A DNA stretch of 64,000 nt from Acanthopleura granulata. Taxonomy: Eukaryota > Mollusca > Polyplacophora > Chitonida > Chitonidae. Under the pieces are notes generated by a model, which was given only the letters and a program-made list of their open reading frames with translations, made no database searches and was not told where the DNA came from. The stretch lies in assembly GCA_016165875.1 (NCBI GenBank), contig JABBOT010000007.1:12789227-12853226 (forward strand), read 5' to 3'. Below are positions 56,601 to 64,000 of the stretch, in pieces. The translations under genes and the position numbers were made by a program. Each line of letters begins with the position of its first letter. The stretch's first letter is position 1.

Positions 56601-57819
56601 TATGCGTGATATGCATCTGATTTTTGCATCGGTTTTATGTTTTCTTCGTTAAACGTGGCTTGGTAACATGAAATCCCAACTCGTAGAGGCCGTGTATGAT
56701 TTCCAGGTCAAATACAAATGAGTACACGGTACCAGTGTTAACATTTACCGTTTTCTATGTTACTTTTTTCCACTTTAATTGAGTGTTTATCCACAGTGCG
56801 TGCGTTTCTTCTCAACATCAAACACGAGGACTGACACGATTGTTGTGGCAGGGGTCAAGCACCCCGAGATCGCCACAGGGGAGACTGATGTGTGGTCCGA
56901 GGACAGGCTCCATATCCCACCCCTTCCTCCATCCAGGCTGGACGGCTGCGGAATCATAGATATAAAGTATATACTGAAGGTGATCGAACTTGGTATTGAG
57001 GTGTAAACAATTTGTGTTTTACTTATGGAGTTTTCCTTTTAAAAGGAAACAGCAACAAGAAAAAATAAAGACAAAAATAAAAAAGAAACAAATAAACAAC
57101 AAAAAGCAATCCGAGAGTCATGTAGCAGTAAATAATTTCCCCAGCACAAATGCTTGTAGCTGCACTTTGAGCCAGCAGTTGCATTCTCGATCCGGTAGGC
57201 TCTGTGTAACCAGATCTGTCTACATACATCAATGCGAACAATATGACGAGAAAGTAGAATAGCACATGATGATATACATGTATAATTAGTCTTACTTGAA
57301 GGCTAGAATATTTCTGGGGGTCTCCGTGGCCGCAATACAGTGATCTAGGAACCTCTCAAGAATGCAGTCGGTACGAGTTCAAGTCCACATCCTGTTGGCT
57401 TCTTTTTCGGCCGTACGTTGTAAAGCCTGCCGGCAACGTGTGGTGATGGATTTCCACCTTTCTTGCCCGGGTTACTAGCTGATGTCGTGTAAGTGAAATA
57501 TTCCTGTAATCGGCGTAAAACAACAATAAAATAAATAAATATTGCGATTCATATAATACTCACATCCCCACACCATTTTATGACTGCAGTGGAGTGAACA
57601 AACTTATCAGTATGAAAAACATAGAGTAGCTTTTTCTTTGCTGGGTGGAATACTTTTACAAGAACACTGAAAAATGCTTGAATGTGCACATTCTTATGTC
57701 TCTTCTAGTTTTGTGTCGATCCTTCTGGGCCAGCCTTCGATCTGGAAATTCCTCTTGAAATCCTGATCGGCTCTATTCCGCATCATCATGTATTGCGGAA
57801 AAGTGGCAACTTCGGATAG
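44538..57819 (+). CDS. ARRDC3-like: Alpha-arrestin (ARRDC2/3/4-type) gene, copy C
   Basis: Six exons splice in phase: 44538-44655, 46771-46920, 49739-49965, 51489-51671, 56797-56979 and 57709-57819. They total 972 nt and encode 323 residues ending at TAG 57817-57819. Exons 1-3 (residues 1-165) form the arrestin N domain and exons 4-6 (166 to about 316) the C domain. No signal peptide or membrane segment is visible. Known ARRDC proteins act in the cytoplasm and on endosomes in cargo ubiquitination and trafficking. The protein as read stops about 90 residues earlier than human ARRDC3 and lacks PPxY. A PPSY-bearing tail lies 0.75 kb downstream, so exon 6 may normally splice onward. The family call is secure; the exact 3' structure is not. 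Confidence 0.87.
44780..45000. repeat. Diverged relative of the 55.1-55.5 kb fold-back element
   Basis: ATATTCAAACATATGCATT and TATCAGAATACAGGTTGAAC match, in reverse complement, the interior of the 55080-55480 element. No clear terminal repeats remain. Confidence 0.45.
46771..46920 (+). CDS. ARRDC3-like: ARRDC copy C exon 2
   Basis: The 150-nt exon lies after a TTTTTTACAG acceptor and before a GTTAGT donor. It encodes [30 protein letters not shown] and IIVLYGKG. The motifs match exon 2 of copy A at about half the positions, conserved mainly around HWTE and YFD-x-I-V-LYGKG. Confidence 0.91.
46921..49738 (+). other. Copy C intron 2
   Basis: Apart from the TA/GATA microsatellite it shows no recognisable element. 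A 168-codon minus-strand frame at 48643-49149 has no family motif. Confidence 0.55.
49148..49318. repeat. TA / GATA microsatellite
   Basis: About 170 bp of TATA runs interrupted by GATA units lie in intron 2 of copy C. It produces a spurious isoleucine-tyrosine frame on the minus strand. Confidence 0.95.
49739..49965 (+). CDS. ARRDC3-like: ARRDC copy C exon 3
   Basis: The 227-nt exon follows ATCTTAAG, and the donor is GTGAGT. It encodes [45 protein letters not shown] and [11 protein letters not shown]. It closes the arrestin N domain in phase 0. Confidence 0.92.
49985..50620 (-). mobile_element. Non-LTR retrotransposon RNase H fragment, internally duplicated
   Basis: On the minus strand it reads [39 protein letters not shown] and, after a jump, [17 protein letters not shown]. 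These are the conserved blocks of the RNase H domain at the end of ORF2 in I/Jockey-type elements. The block around [16 protein letters not shown] is present twice (about 50000-50170 and 50305-50470). The GASVCVPEL block is also doubled (50484-50530 and 50531-50578). It lies just downstream of exon 3 of copy C, in antisense. Confidence 0.75.
51489..51671 (+). CDS. ARRDC3-like: ARRDC copy C exon 4
   Basis: The 183-nt exon lies between GTTTCAG and GTAATT. It encodes [39 protein letters not shown] and SYAALVQ, the opening strands of the C domain. Confidence 0.92.
52080..52300. repeat. Array of short palindromes of the type ACCATAAAA-TTATGGT
   Basis: A 19-bp stem at 52084-52102 and 52114-52132 (GACCATAAAATATATGGTA and its near complement) is followed by at least five shorter units such as ACCATAAAAACTATGGT, GGCCATAAAAGTTATGGC and ACTATAAAAATTATTGT. 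A related cluster is at 53780-54000. Confidence 0.72.
53630..53685. repeat. TA dinucleotide microsatellite
   Basis: About 28 TA units within intron 4 of copy C. Confidence 0.95.
53780..54000. repeat. Second cluster of ACCATAAAA-type palindromes
   Basis: GGACCATAAAAATTGTCG, AACCATAGTTATTATGGTC and AACCATAACTTTTATGATGG occur at irregular spacing. With 52080-52300 it may be the other end of one element of about 1.9 kb inside intron 4 of copy C. Confidence 0.6.
54345..54670 (-). mobile_element. SINE family 2 copy
   Basis: The plus strand shows the reverse complement: GCGCCGTACTCAACAATC, GACGAGGAGTCCTTACAATG, TATTATACTGACACCAGGCC and GGTATGACCCGATTCGG. It is in intron 4 of copy C and lacks a clean tRNA head. 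Confidence 0.7.
55080..55480. mobile_element. Fold-back element with about 90-bp inverted arms
   Basis: GGCTATTTGGTACCACTTCT (55134-55153) pairs with the reverse complement of the plus-strand AGAAGTGGTCCCAAATAACC near 55421-55440. Similarity between arms extends over about 55090-55190 and 55385-55475. Related interior sequence (ATCAGAATA-AGGTTGAACA) occurs in intron 1 of copy C at about 44830-44960. The 161-codon plus-strand frame across it is a by-product of AT richness. Confidence 0.65.
55490..55738 (+). mobile_element. SINE family 1 copy
   Basis: AACGCAACGACCCCAAAAGC, GCAGAGTTCAACCCCAGCTC, GGCGTAAAACACCAACAAA and a tail of AAAT units. The first part of the tRNA head is missing. It is in intron 4 of copy C, directly after the fold-back element. 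Confidence 0.72.
56797..56979 (+). CDS. ARRDC3-like: ARRDC copy C exon 5
   Basis: The 183-nt exon lies after TATCCACAG and before GTGATC. It encodes [42 protein letters not shown] and YILK. Its first dozen residues diverge strongly from copies A and B (FHAT becomes FFST), while the [11 protein letters not shown] core is unchanged. Confidence 0.91.
57317..57541 (+). mobile_element. SINE family 1 copy
   Basis: GGGGTCTCCGTGGCCGC at the head, ACGAGTTCAAGTCCACATCC as the B box, and GGCGTAAAACAACAATAAAA with an AAAT tail. It occupies about a third of intron 5 of copy C. Confidence 0.72.
57709..57819 (+). CDS. ARRDC3-like: ARRDC copy C exon 6 with a stop
   Basis: After acceptor TCTTCTAG the exon reads [19 protein letters not shown] then IGSIP, the last strands of the arrestin C domain (compare the family pattern E-x-PL-x-IG-x-IP). 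As read it continues [12 protein letters not shown] to TAG. A possible donor, GTATTG at 57790, would cut just after IPHHH in phase 0 and allow joining to a further exon. Confidence 0.78.
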   Translation, partial: FCVDPSGPAFDLEIPLEILIGSIPHHHVLRKSGNFG

Positions 57820-58551
57820 TCATTGGATGGAAAGTTAGCTCCGTTTGCTCCGGTAAAGTCTCCACCAACACGGATAACTCCGCTTGTAACTATGTTGCCG
57901 CCGAACTTGAGTGAGTATTTGCATATTTTATACCATTCGAATACATGTAGTATGATGTCTTCTTACGCTGTGGGCAGAAGATCGTGACCGAGTGGTAAAT
58001 GTGTCTAGGAGAAATGAGGTGCTGGCTCAGTCCAGGCCTTCGTCCAATTTGTTGATTCCCGCACTCTAAATGTTCTTGAAAGCTTGATGACAAGTCAACG
58101 ACAGCTTAACATTGAATCAGTGAGAACCACTTGTTCTCTGCCTGTATGATGGACAGGTCTGTATGTTGTATGAAGAACAGCTCGTCAGTAGCTTGACAAA
58201 GGTCGGGGTTTATACCACACAGTTCGGCTTCATTTTCCCGTTCAGCTAATCCACAATTATCAGCGTGAAGAAAAATTATTGTTCCCAAACCAGAGTGTCT
58301 GAAGGAAACCACAACCTTCGCTAAATACCTGTAAAACCTAAAAGGTTAATTCCATAGAAGAAATAGCGAGATCTGGATTCGAACACTCCACCTCCCACGT
58401 GAAGGGGCCTGACAGTCGAACAAAGTCAACACTATATGTATCAGCTATAGGACTGTCTTGTGGAAAGCAGACCAACAAAAACCCCAATAGCAAGTACTGG
58501 AGATGCAAAAAACTTGAGCTTAGTTAATTTGTCTCTGATGATGTTGCTTGA

Positions 58552-58845
58552 AAATACCGTACTTCTATTTTGTTCTGTTTTTCATCCCCGCCATCTTACA
58601 CTGAATGCGTGTCTGGGAAGGCGAACCTTAGTTATGACAACAAATACAATAAAGGAAGTGGTAACATAGAACACCTTCCCAGACATACCCACTACACGTA
58701 CGACTGCGGAGACAGCAAGTTGCTAAACCCTGAACAAGTGGTATTGGACGCTAATATAGACGACGACGCCCCTCGAATGTTTTACGATAAAGACGGTTTG
58801 ACATGGTGCCGAAAAGTGCGCTTCCAATTAGCTACGCGTGTGTAA
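58552..58845 (+). CDS. Probable C-terminal tail exon of ARRDC copy C, possibly broken
   Basis: This open frame contains SSPPSYTECVSGKANLS (PPSY at 58588-58599), then PRHTHYTYDCGD, and ends at TAA. A PPxY motif followed by E-C/S-V-x-G and an acidic, tyrosine-containing tail is the usual end of ARRDC proteins, and PPxY binds WW domains of NEDD4-type ligases. The frame is closed upstream by TGA at 58549, and there is no AG dinucleotide from there to the motif. No canonical in-frame acceptor is therefore visible. It may be a degenerate tail, an exon with an indel in this sequence, or part of a different splice form. Confidence 0.5.
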   Translation, partial: KYRTSILFCFSSPPSYTECVSGKANLSYDNKYNKGSGNIEHLPRHTHYTYDCGDSKLLNPEQVVLDANIDDDAPRMFYDKDGLTWCRKVRFQLATRV

Positions 58846-60121
58846 TTCGGCTTAAATCTGTATTCATACAAACGAATGGGTTTTACTATATAAACATGCT
58901 AAAGAGAGTCCGAGAATTGCAGTAGCAGTCAAATACATATCTATTATTCTGGTGAAGGATTGTTCAGTGAAAACGTCACTAAGCAGATCGGCCTTAACAT
59001 AAATAGCTGAAGCAGTTAAGGGGAGCTACTTGCATATAGTTACTGTATTTCTCTTCTAAAATTGTCTGCTGTTCTACCTGTCAACGTTACGCTCGCTTTG
59101 CATTACCGCTAAAGCTAGACAAATCTGGGTTCATGATTACTTTAGATAAAGAGAAGCTTGTGTGGATCAACTATCAGTACAAACAAAGGTTGTGAAAGAG
59201 AATTTTCTAACCGTGGCTCTCTTCAGAATTGTTGCCTATTCCCCCATATCATAGCCACTGAAAGGTGCATTATGAGGAGCACAAAAAGTAAAACGAAACA
59301 CAAAAGTCCAAAAAGTCAATACAAAGTCCACCAAAAACTGCCCACATTAGCCATCTATGTATGTGGATAAGGTCAACAGGAATAGGGTCTGGATGTCCAA
59401 ATGTCGGACAGCCAATGAAAGCAGGATTTTTGGTGTGTGCAATACCTTTGAACTGGTTGTGTTACAATATACATATATTTGCATGCTTGCTCTTCGTTTC
59501 CGTTTGCTACACCAGAGGTATATCTTGGAAGGCTGCATGGGTTACACGGTTTGTTCGTTATCCTGCACACGGACAGGTTACACCTCTCAGTTTAGCAAAT
59601 GGCATCATTTTGTGCCACTTTATAACCCATGTTTCTTATTACCTTTTGCTAAACTATGTTTCGTGTTTTGTCGTGAGAACGCATCATAAAGTATGTGTAT
59701 TTAGGCCAGGCAGTCTCAGACTTTGAATTGTGTTGTGGAAGACTGTACACTATTATAAAGGCGTTTAACAGAGAAAACTGAGTGTAGACATTGTGATGTT
59801 ACATTATTTTCCCGACACAGGCCTTGTGAGGAAGCTCATGCTCTGCATTGTAGTTATATGTTATGCATGGTTCTACACACATGACTTCCAGATGTATCAT
59901 TTAGGGTTAGTTACAGGTACATTCAGTTTTTCATATTTTGAAGTTGTAATACAGTGAATATATATTTTTGTATCTCATCAACCATGTGTGTTCTGTATAA
60001 TGCGGGGGGGGGGTGTAGGAAGAGAATTGCATTTGACGGAATGGGGTGGGGACAACATCCCAAGGCCCCTGGAAGCTATGCCATTGAGATCTTACGCGAC
60101 AGTATACACGTGCCTAAGTGT

Positions 60122-60215
60122 GTTTTATTTATTTATTTGATTGGTGTTTTACGCCGTACTCAAGAATATTTCACTTATACGACGGCAACCAGCATTATGG
60201 TGAGAGGAAACCGTA
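60122..60215 (-). mobile_element. SINE family 1, 3' fragment
   Basis: TTTATTTATTTGATTGGTG, CGCCGTACTCAAGAATATTT and ACGACGGCAACCAGCATTAT; only the tail side remains. Confidence 0.7.
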
Positions 60216-60559
60216 CGGGTGTTTTAAGGTTGAGAAACAAAGGTATTCATGCTCGATAAAAGCGCGATTGGGTCTTGAAAATTTGGACAGCAACTTAGTA
60301 TTCGAAGCGTTTCAGTGCTGTATGTACTTCCTTTGCGCCAGACACAAATCGGCAATGTACATACGGTTAAACTGAACATTGCGTATTATACCCGTGCAGA
60401 AAATGCTCGAATCATTTGATCAAACTAAATGCATTTAAGGCGTCAGCTCATACAAAATGTAAAGATAGAGGGTTCCTACACTGGAAATTATTGCTTCAGT
60501 TGAGGCTGTCCTGTTTATGGCTGGAGCCGATAGTCTGGTTTCGTGTCGTTATATATGCC

Positions 60560-60745
60560 AGGGAGGTGTAAGTTGTTACCTTTGAAGCATCTACATGAGC
60601 AGATACCATAAAACCCTGATTGGGATAAATTGACAAGGGGTCAAATATCACCAGGTAAGTGCGGACATCTGCACTTATCGTCGCTGCTTTGGGTTACTTT
60701 GTATGCTCTAGTCTTCTGTATAAATACTGTATAAGGGCTGTGTCC
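60560..60745. repeat. Dispersed copy of the 480-bp family
   Basis: GTAAGTTGTTACCTTTGAAG, TAAAACCCTGATTGGGATAA and ATTGACAAGGGGTCAAAT match the starts of the 36540 and 37060 copies. Confidence 0.62.
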
Positions 60746-60847
60746 ACTGCGTGAGCATTAGATCGTATGGTTCTTTCCACCCAATTTTTTAGCTTTTATA
60801 TCCTTGTCTTCCCCGGTTGTGAAAGGGCCAAGGGCACAGCAGATATG

Positions 60848-60868
60848 TTAACCCTAACCCTAACCCTT
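60848..60868. repeat. Short telomere-like motif
   Basis: Three CCCTAA-type units in a row (TTAACCCTAACCCTAACCC). This is too short to be more than an interstitial trace. Confidence 0.6.
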
Positions 60869-62589
60869 CCCTTGCTGGCAATAACCTAGACAACGTTCCA
60901 TGTGACACTAAGGCGCGACAAAATAAACGTTGAACAGGTAGTTGTCAAACACATCCTGTGTCTGTATAAAATTAAAAACACAACATATCAAGGTTAATGC
61001 CGAAGTTCAAACACACACACAAATGTTACGTGACTTCTTCGGACGTATCGGGGTTGCCTACACAACAGGGGCCACAGCTACGACCACAGCATAAGAGAAA
61101 CACTGAACTAGTACAGCACGACAACGTTGAGGGGGTTGTAGCTCCATTATTTTACCAAAAAATGCTTTCCCCTTAAATTTGTGATGTTTTTGCAAGGAAA
61201 TAAAAAACTTTGATATTTAGCACTGTGGGGAGTTTGAAGAGACCAGTGGTTCTCTGGGTACGTCATGCTCATTGACCATATCCCTGAATATGACTGCTTT
61301 TGCAAAACCACCTAAAAACACAAATAATGTAATTTTTTCCACAAAACAGTAATCATGTGCAAGTTTTGCACTTGGACAAGCTAAAAGAGAGAGGCTTTTA
61401 CGTTTTGCAACAGTAATGTCCTTTATTTCCTACCTCTTCCTTAACGAGTTTAATTTTGCAAAGGTTTGTCGACTTTATCTTGTTTTTCAAATCAAATCAG
61501 ATTACTCAAAGTGCCACGGAAAGGTATCCAAATGTAGATGTACAGAACTTACATCAATTTGTTATTGATCACAACATGACACAACGAAAAACGGTGATTT
61601 TCAGCCTACAAGAAGCTGTGTTTTCTAGGATTTATTAAACTTCGTAGTCATACAAGAGGATTCGATGAATAAACACCCAGGTAAAGTAAATATTTGATAA
61701 AGCCACAATCACTGAAAGCTAGTCGCCAAACGAGTCCCTTGAGAAAAAAATCTTCGTCTTCTGCCTGACGTTTGCATACTGATGTATAGAGGTGGTTTAA
61801 GGGTGAGAAAATTATCACATTTAGTCCAGTTACATAAAAACAGTTTGCGTGTCCCCTGAACAAATTAACGGGAATATGATTCGACTGAACTAAATACAGA
61901 ATGAATGTTAGAATTTTAACAGCACATTGGCAATATTTCAGCCAAAAGAAATTTGGTTCGGTGAAAGCCGTATGAGTCTGATGCTTACGAACACCAAACC
62001 TCTACATCTAGCATTCAACTGCCACAAGCAGGAATTTATGTAAACGTTGCCCCTGTTGGCCCGCGTTTGTTTGGTGCTATATATCTTGTAACACGGGGTA
62101 TTAGTTATAACCCTGGGCCTGGGAGACGGAAGACATCGGCTTCTTGGGGGATGGCACCTCTCGTCAAACTTACTATTATTTACGGTAAAAGTGAACTACT
62201 ACTACTCAAAGCTCAAATAGCCTTAGGTAATTAACACGGCACTAACGGAAAAATAAAGTCTATATTTGCCATGTTTACACATGCACACTTCACGTAATGT
62301 CTCCTTTAGCAAAATGTCACGCAACAGTTCATGCAATTGAAGAGATGGCATTTTCTCACGTGTTTTTTGCCTATTTCGCATTTGAAAAATTAGATGGTGG
62401 TTTGAGCAATCACAGGATTAAAAGGTATACATGCAAAAAAAACTCTTAACATAAACTATTGTATACAAGGGTATTTATGACAACCAACAATCGCCGAAGT
62501 GACGACGAACCCTAATTCGTATAATTTTTGCCACGTCTTATCTGCCCTTTTTAGAACATATACATTTAATTTTAACATTTAATACAGAA

Positions 62590-62770
62590 ATACGGTTAGC
62601 TTTTTGTCAGATGGTTAATTCATCTAATGAACATCTTCCTATCTTTACTTTTCCGGAAAAAAGCTAGGAGCCAAATTTCATTTTTACTTTCAGCAGTACT
62701 CGTATGTGTCTAAAAACTAGACGAATTAAGGTGTCTTCAGAAAATATAAAATCATAAAACATTACCAAAA
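62590..62770 (+). repeat. Fragment similar to ARRDC intron 4 sequence
   Basis: TTTACTTTTCCGGAAAAAAG, TTTCAGCAGTACTCGTATG and AACTAGACGAATTAAGG follow the order of the sequence before exon 5 in copy B (35148-35240) and copy A (715-800). No exon 5 follows at 62785, so it is either a stray piece of a fourth copy or a dispersed repeat. Confidence 0.45.
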
Positions 62771-63132
62771 TATGATTTAGCACCATGACGGGGAACATAT
62801 CACTAACGACACAAGCTTTCCTAATTCAAACGGAAAATTTACCACCGTGTATGTCATATAGATACTTCATGTATATTTTTACAGATTTCTCATATATAAT
62901 ATATTGCGCCAACAAAGTTACAAGCAACGACAACGTAGTCATTAAAGCGAGAAGCTTTCGTGTATAAGTCAAGATATACAAGCATTATAACAATAAAAAT
63001 TTGACACATATAAGTGGAATAATCCATAGCACTCGTGATTTACATTTTACAAAAAGTAATTGTCATTATATTTTGAAGGCAATAATTTGCTGTTGTTTTC
63101 ATAGTGAAGACGACAGTGTGGATTCAACGGAA

Positions 63133-63207
63133 TTATTTGAAGTTGGCATAGGTGTGGAGATTTTCCAGGTATCCCAGCGCCACCTGGTGGAGGAATGTAA
63201 ACTGATC
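63133..63207 (-). CDS. RPTP terminal exon with stop codon
   Basis: After a TTTTTTCCTTGCAG acceptor the exon reads 24 residues, DQFTFLHQVALGYLENLHTY then ANFK, and stops at TAA (63135-63133). The same C terminus is typical of vertebrate PTPRA and PTPRE. Confidence 0.87.
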   Translation of the reverse strand, partial: DQFTFLHQVALGYLENLHTYANFK

Positions 63208-63881
63208 CTGCAAGGAAAAAACAACATTATTCATATCTGTAAATCAGAGACAAAGGAGTGTAGAAAAAAAGTTGCGCGTACACTGTCAAAGAACCCCTAG
63301 CAACTGTATAGGAAATCGTTTTATGTTGGTTGACTCAACATAAAACATTACAGGCGGAGAGAACCAGGCAAATTCTCGCACTTCCCTCTACAACACGAGG
63401 GGTTCACTGCAGGCAAACATTGACCGTACAACCAGGGAAATGTTGATCTTAGACTCTGTACTAAAATATTCAACTCAAAGTGATTAAGCTTCCAGGAACT
63501 CTGGATGAAAACGTCCTACTCTTTCGAGTCCAGATTATACGGAGGGCGGAGGGGAGGGGGGGGTAGGAATTTACACCAGCACTAAGTGTGAATTGATCAG
63601 GCAGTGAATCATAGCAGGTCAGGATGATTTCTAATAATATTCCAATTTGAATGGCCTGGAATGACCCATATCCTAAACCACACCTGAGTGTGGCATGTCG
63701 ATAAACTGGCACATGGCAAATATGGAATGCAAGAATACCCCATACCAAGTCTGGGATGATCTGAGGTCTGGTCACTCGCATTTGTTTGACGGCTTGAGGA
63801 ATGTTTACGTCTCCGTCCAGTTTCAGTCGTTGTATTACAAACGAGGCTGCACAGTACAGTCCACTGTTGGTTAGTCCATCT
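63133..63881 (-). CDS. Receptor-type protein tyrosine phosphatase, last two exons (5' part beyond the right edge)
   Basis: Two minus-strand exons, 63881-63746 and 63207-63133, join in phase 0. They encode DGLTNSGLYCAASFVIQRL, then DGDVNIPQAV and TRPQIIPDL, followed by DQFTFLHQVALGYL and a terminal YANFK. This is the end of a PTP domain: the signature-loop G, the helix after it, the R-x-x-RP motif and the final Q-F/Y helix. The loop and the Y-x-YANFK end resemble the membrane-distal D2 domain of RPTP-alpha/epsilon-type and related invertebrate receptors, where D2 is often weakly active or inactive. The catalytic cysteine codon is upstream of the exon as I place it, or at 63889 if an earlier acceptor is used. 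The gene converges with ARRDC copy C. Confidence 0.82.
63746..63881 (-). CDS. RPTP penultimate exon
   Basis: The acceptor is placed at TGTTCCAG (63889-63882), which follows a pyrimidine-rich run. The donor is GTATGG. The exon begins with one base and then GAT GGA CTA. An alternative acceptor at 63901 would add CSR before DGLTNSG. It encodes the back of the phosphatase loop and the following helices. Confidence 0.8.
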
Positions 63882-64000
63882 CTGGAACATGAGCAGAGCG
63901 CTTAAGAAGTTCTCTTTTTAGCTTTAATATAGGGGAGTTTCAAGCATGAACTTTCCTGTTGCTAAAGGTAAAAAAAGTCCGACGGTATCATGCGGCTTGT

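Larger units (their letters stand above)
51672..56796 (+). other. Copy C intron 4
   Basis: The largest intron of copy C. It contains two ACCATAAAA palindrome clusters, a TA microsatellite, a SINE family 2 copy, the 55.1 kb fold-back element and a SINE family 1 copy. From 55740 to 56790 nothing is recognised. Confidence 0.6.
58849..63132. other. Interval between ARRDC copy C and the RPTP gene
   Basis: Both genes point into this 4.3 kb, so their 3' untranslated regions should lie here. It contains a partial SINE at 60122, a repeat copy at 60560, the telomere-like motif and the intron 4-like piece at 62590. No coding region was recognised. Confidence 0.55.

Noticed and set aside
60848..60868. 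Telomere or chromosome end
   Set aside because: Only about three units, embedded in unique sequence.
63001..63300. 99-codon plus-strand frame
   Set aside because: It is antisense to the terminal RPTP exon, whose minus-strand reading has the family C terminus and a splice acceptor.
1..64000. CRISPR arrays, bacterial operons or prophage
   Set aside because: The spliced genes, SINEs and microsatellites are eukaryotic. The tandem repeats lack unique spacers of constant length.

Overview
The window is eukaryotic and looks like an AT-rich marine invertebrate genome, most likely a mollusc and perhaps a bivalve. The genes are split into short exons with GT-AG junctions and long introns. The spacer DNA is full of tRNA-derived SINEs with AATA-type tails, inverted-repeat elements, minisatellites, microsatellites and scattered TACATGTA words. 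This assignment is an inference from gene structure and repeat style, not from a database match.

The main content is a small family of alpha-arrestin (ARRDC2/3/4-type) genes. Copy A is on the minus strand from 14697 down to 428, has five intact exons and runs off the left edge. Copy B is on the plus strand at 25931-35494. It is a pseudogene: exons 1 and 3 are frameshifted, exons 2 and 6 were not found, and exons 4 and 5 are still open. Copy C is on the plus strand at 44538-57819, with six exons that splice in phase to a 323-residue protein. A detached PPSY-containing tail follows at 58552-58845. All three copies share exon phases, exon lengths and a 35-40 bp minisatellite that ends at the start codon.

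A and B are the two arms of a large inverted duplication, about 1-17850 against 22930-35740, around an unrelated centre of about 5 kb. Matching introns, upstream DNA, shared SINE insertions at equivalent places and shared minisatellites all support this. The centre (17850-22930) holds a 0.5 kb inverted-repeat element, a SINE and a CpG-rich stretch with a perfect CRE octamer, but no gene I can recognise.

At the right edge, on the minus strand and convergent with copy C, lie the last two exons of a receptor-type protein tyrosine phosphatase: the end of the D2 domain and a YANFK-type C terminus (63133-63881).

Mobile DNA includes a decayed Copia-like pol region inside intron 1 of copy A (8.3-10.5 kb) and a rearranged RNase H fragment of a non-LTR element in intron 3 of copy C (about 50-50.6 kb). 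At least four tRNA-headed SINE families, several fold-back elements and a 0.9 kb 46-bp minisatellite (39.8-40.7 kb) are also present. I see no new enzymatic or defence system. The most unusual feature is the divergent inverted ARRDC duplication with one live and one dying arm.
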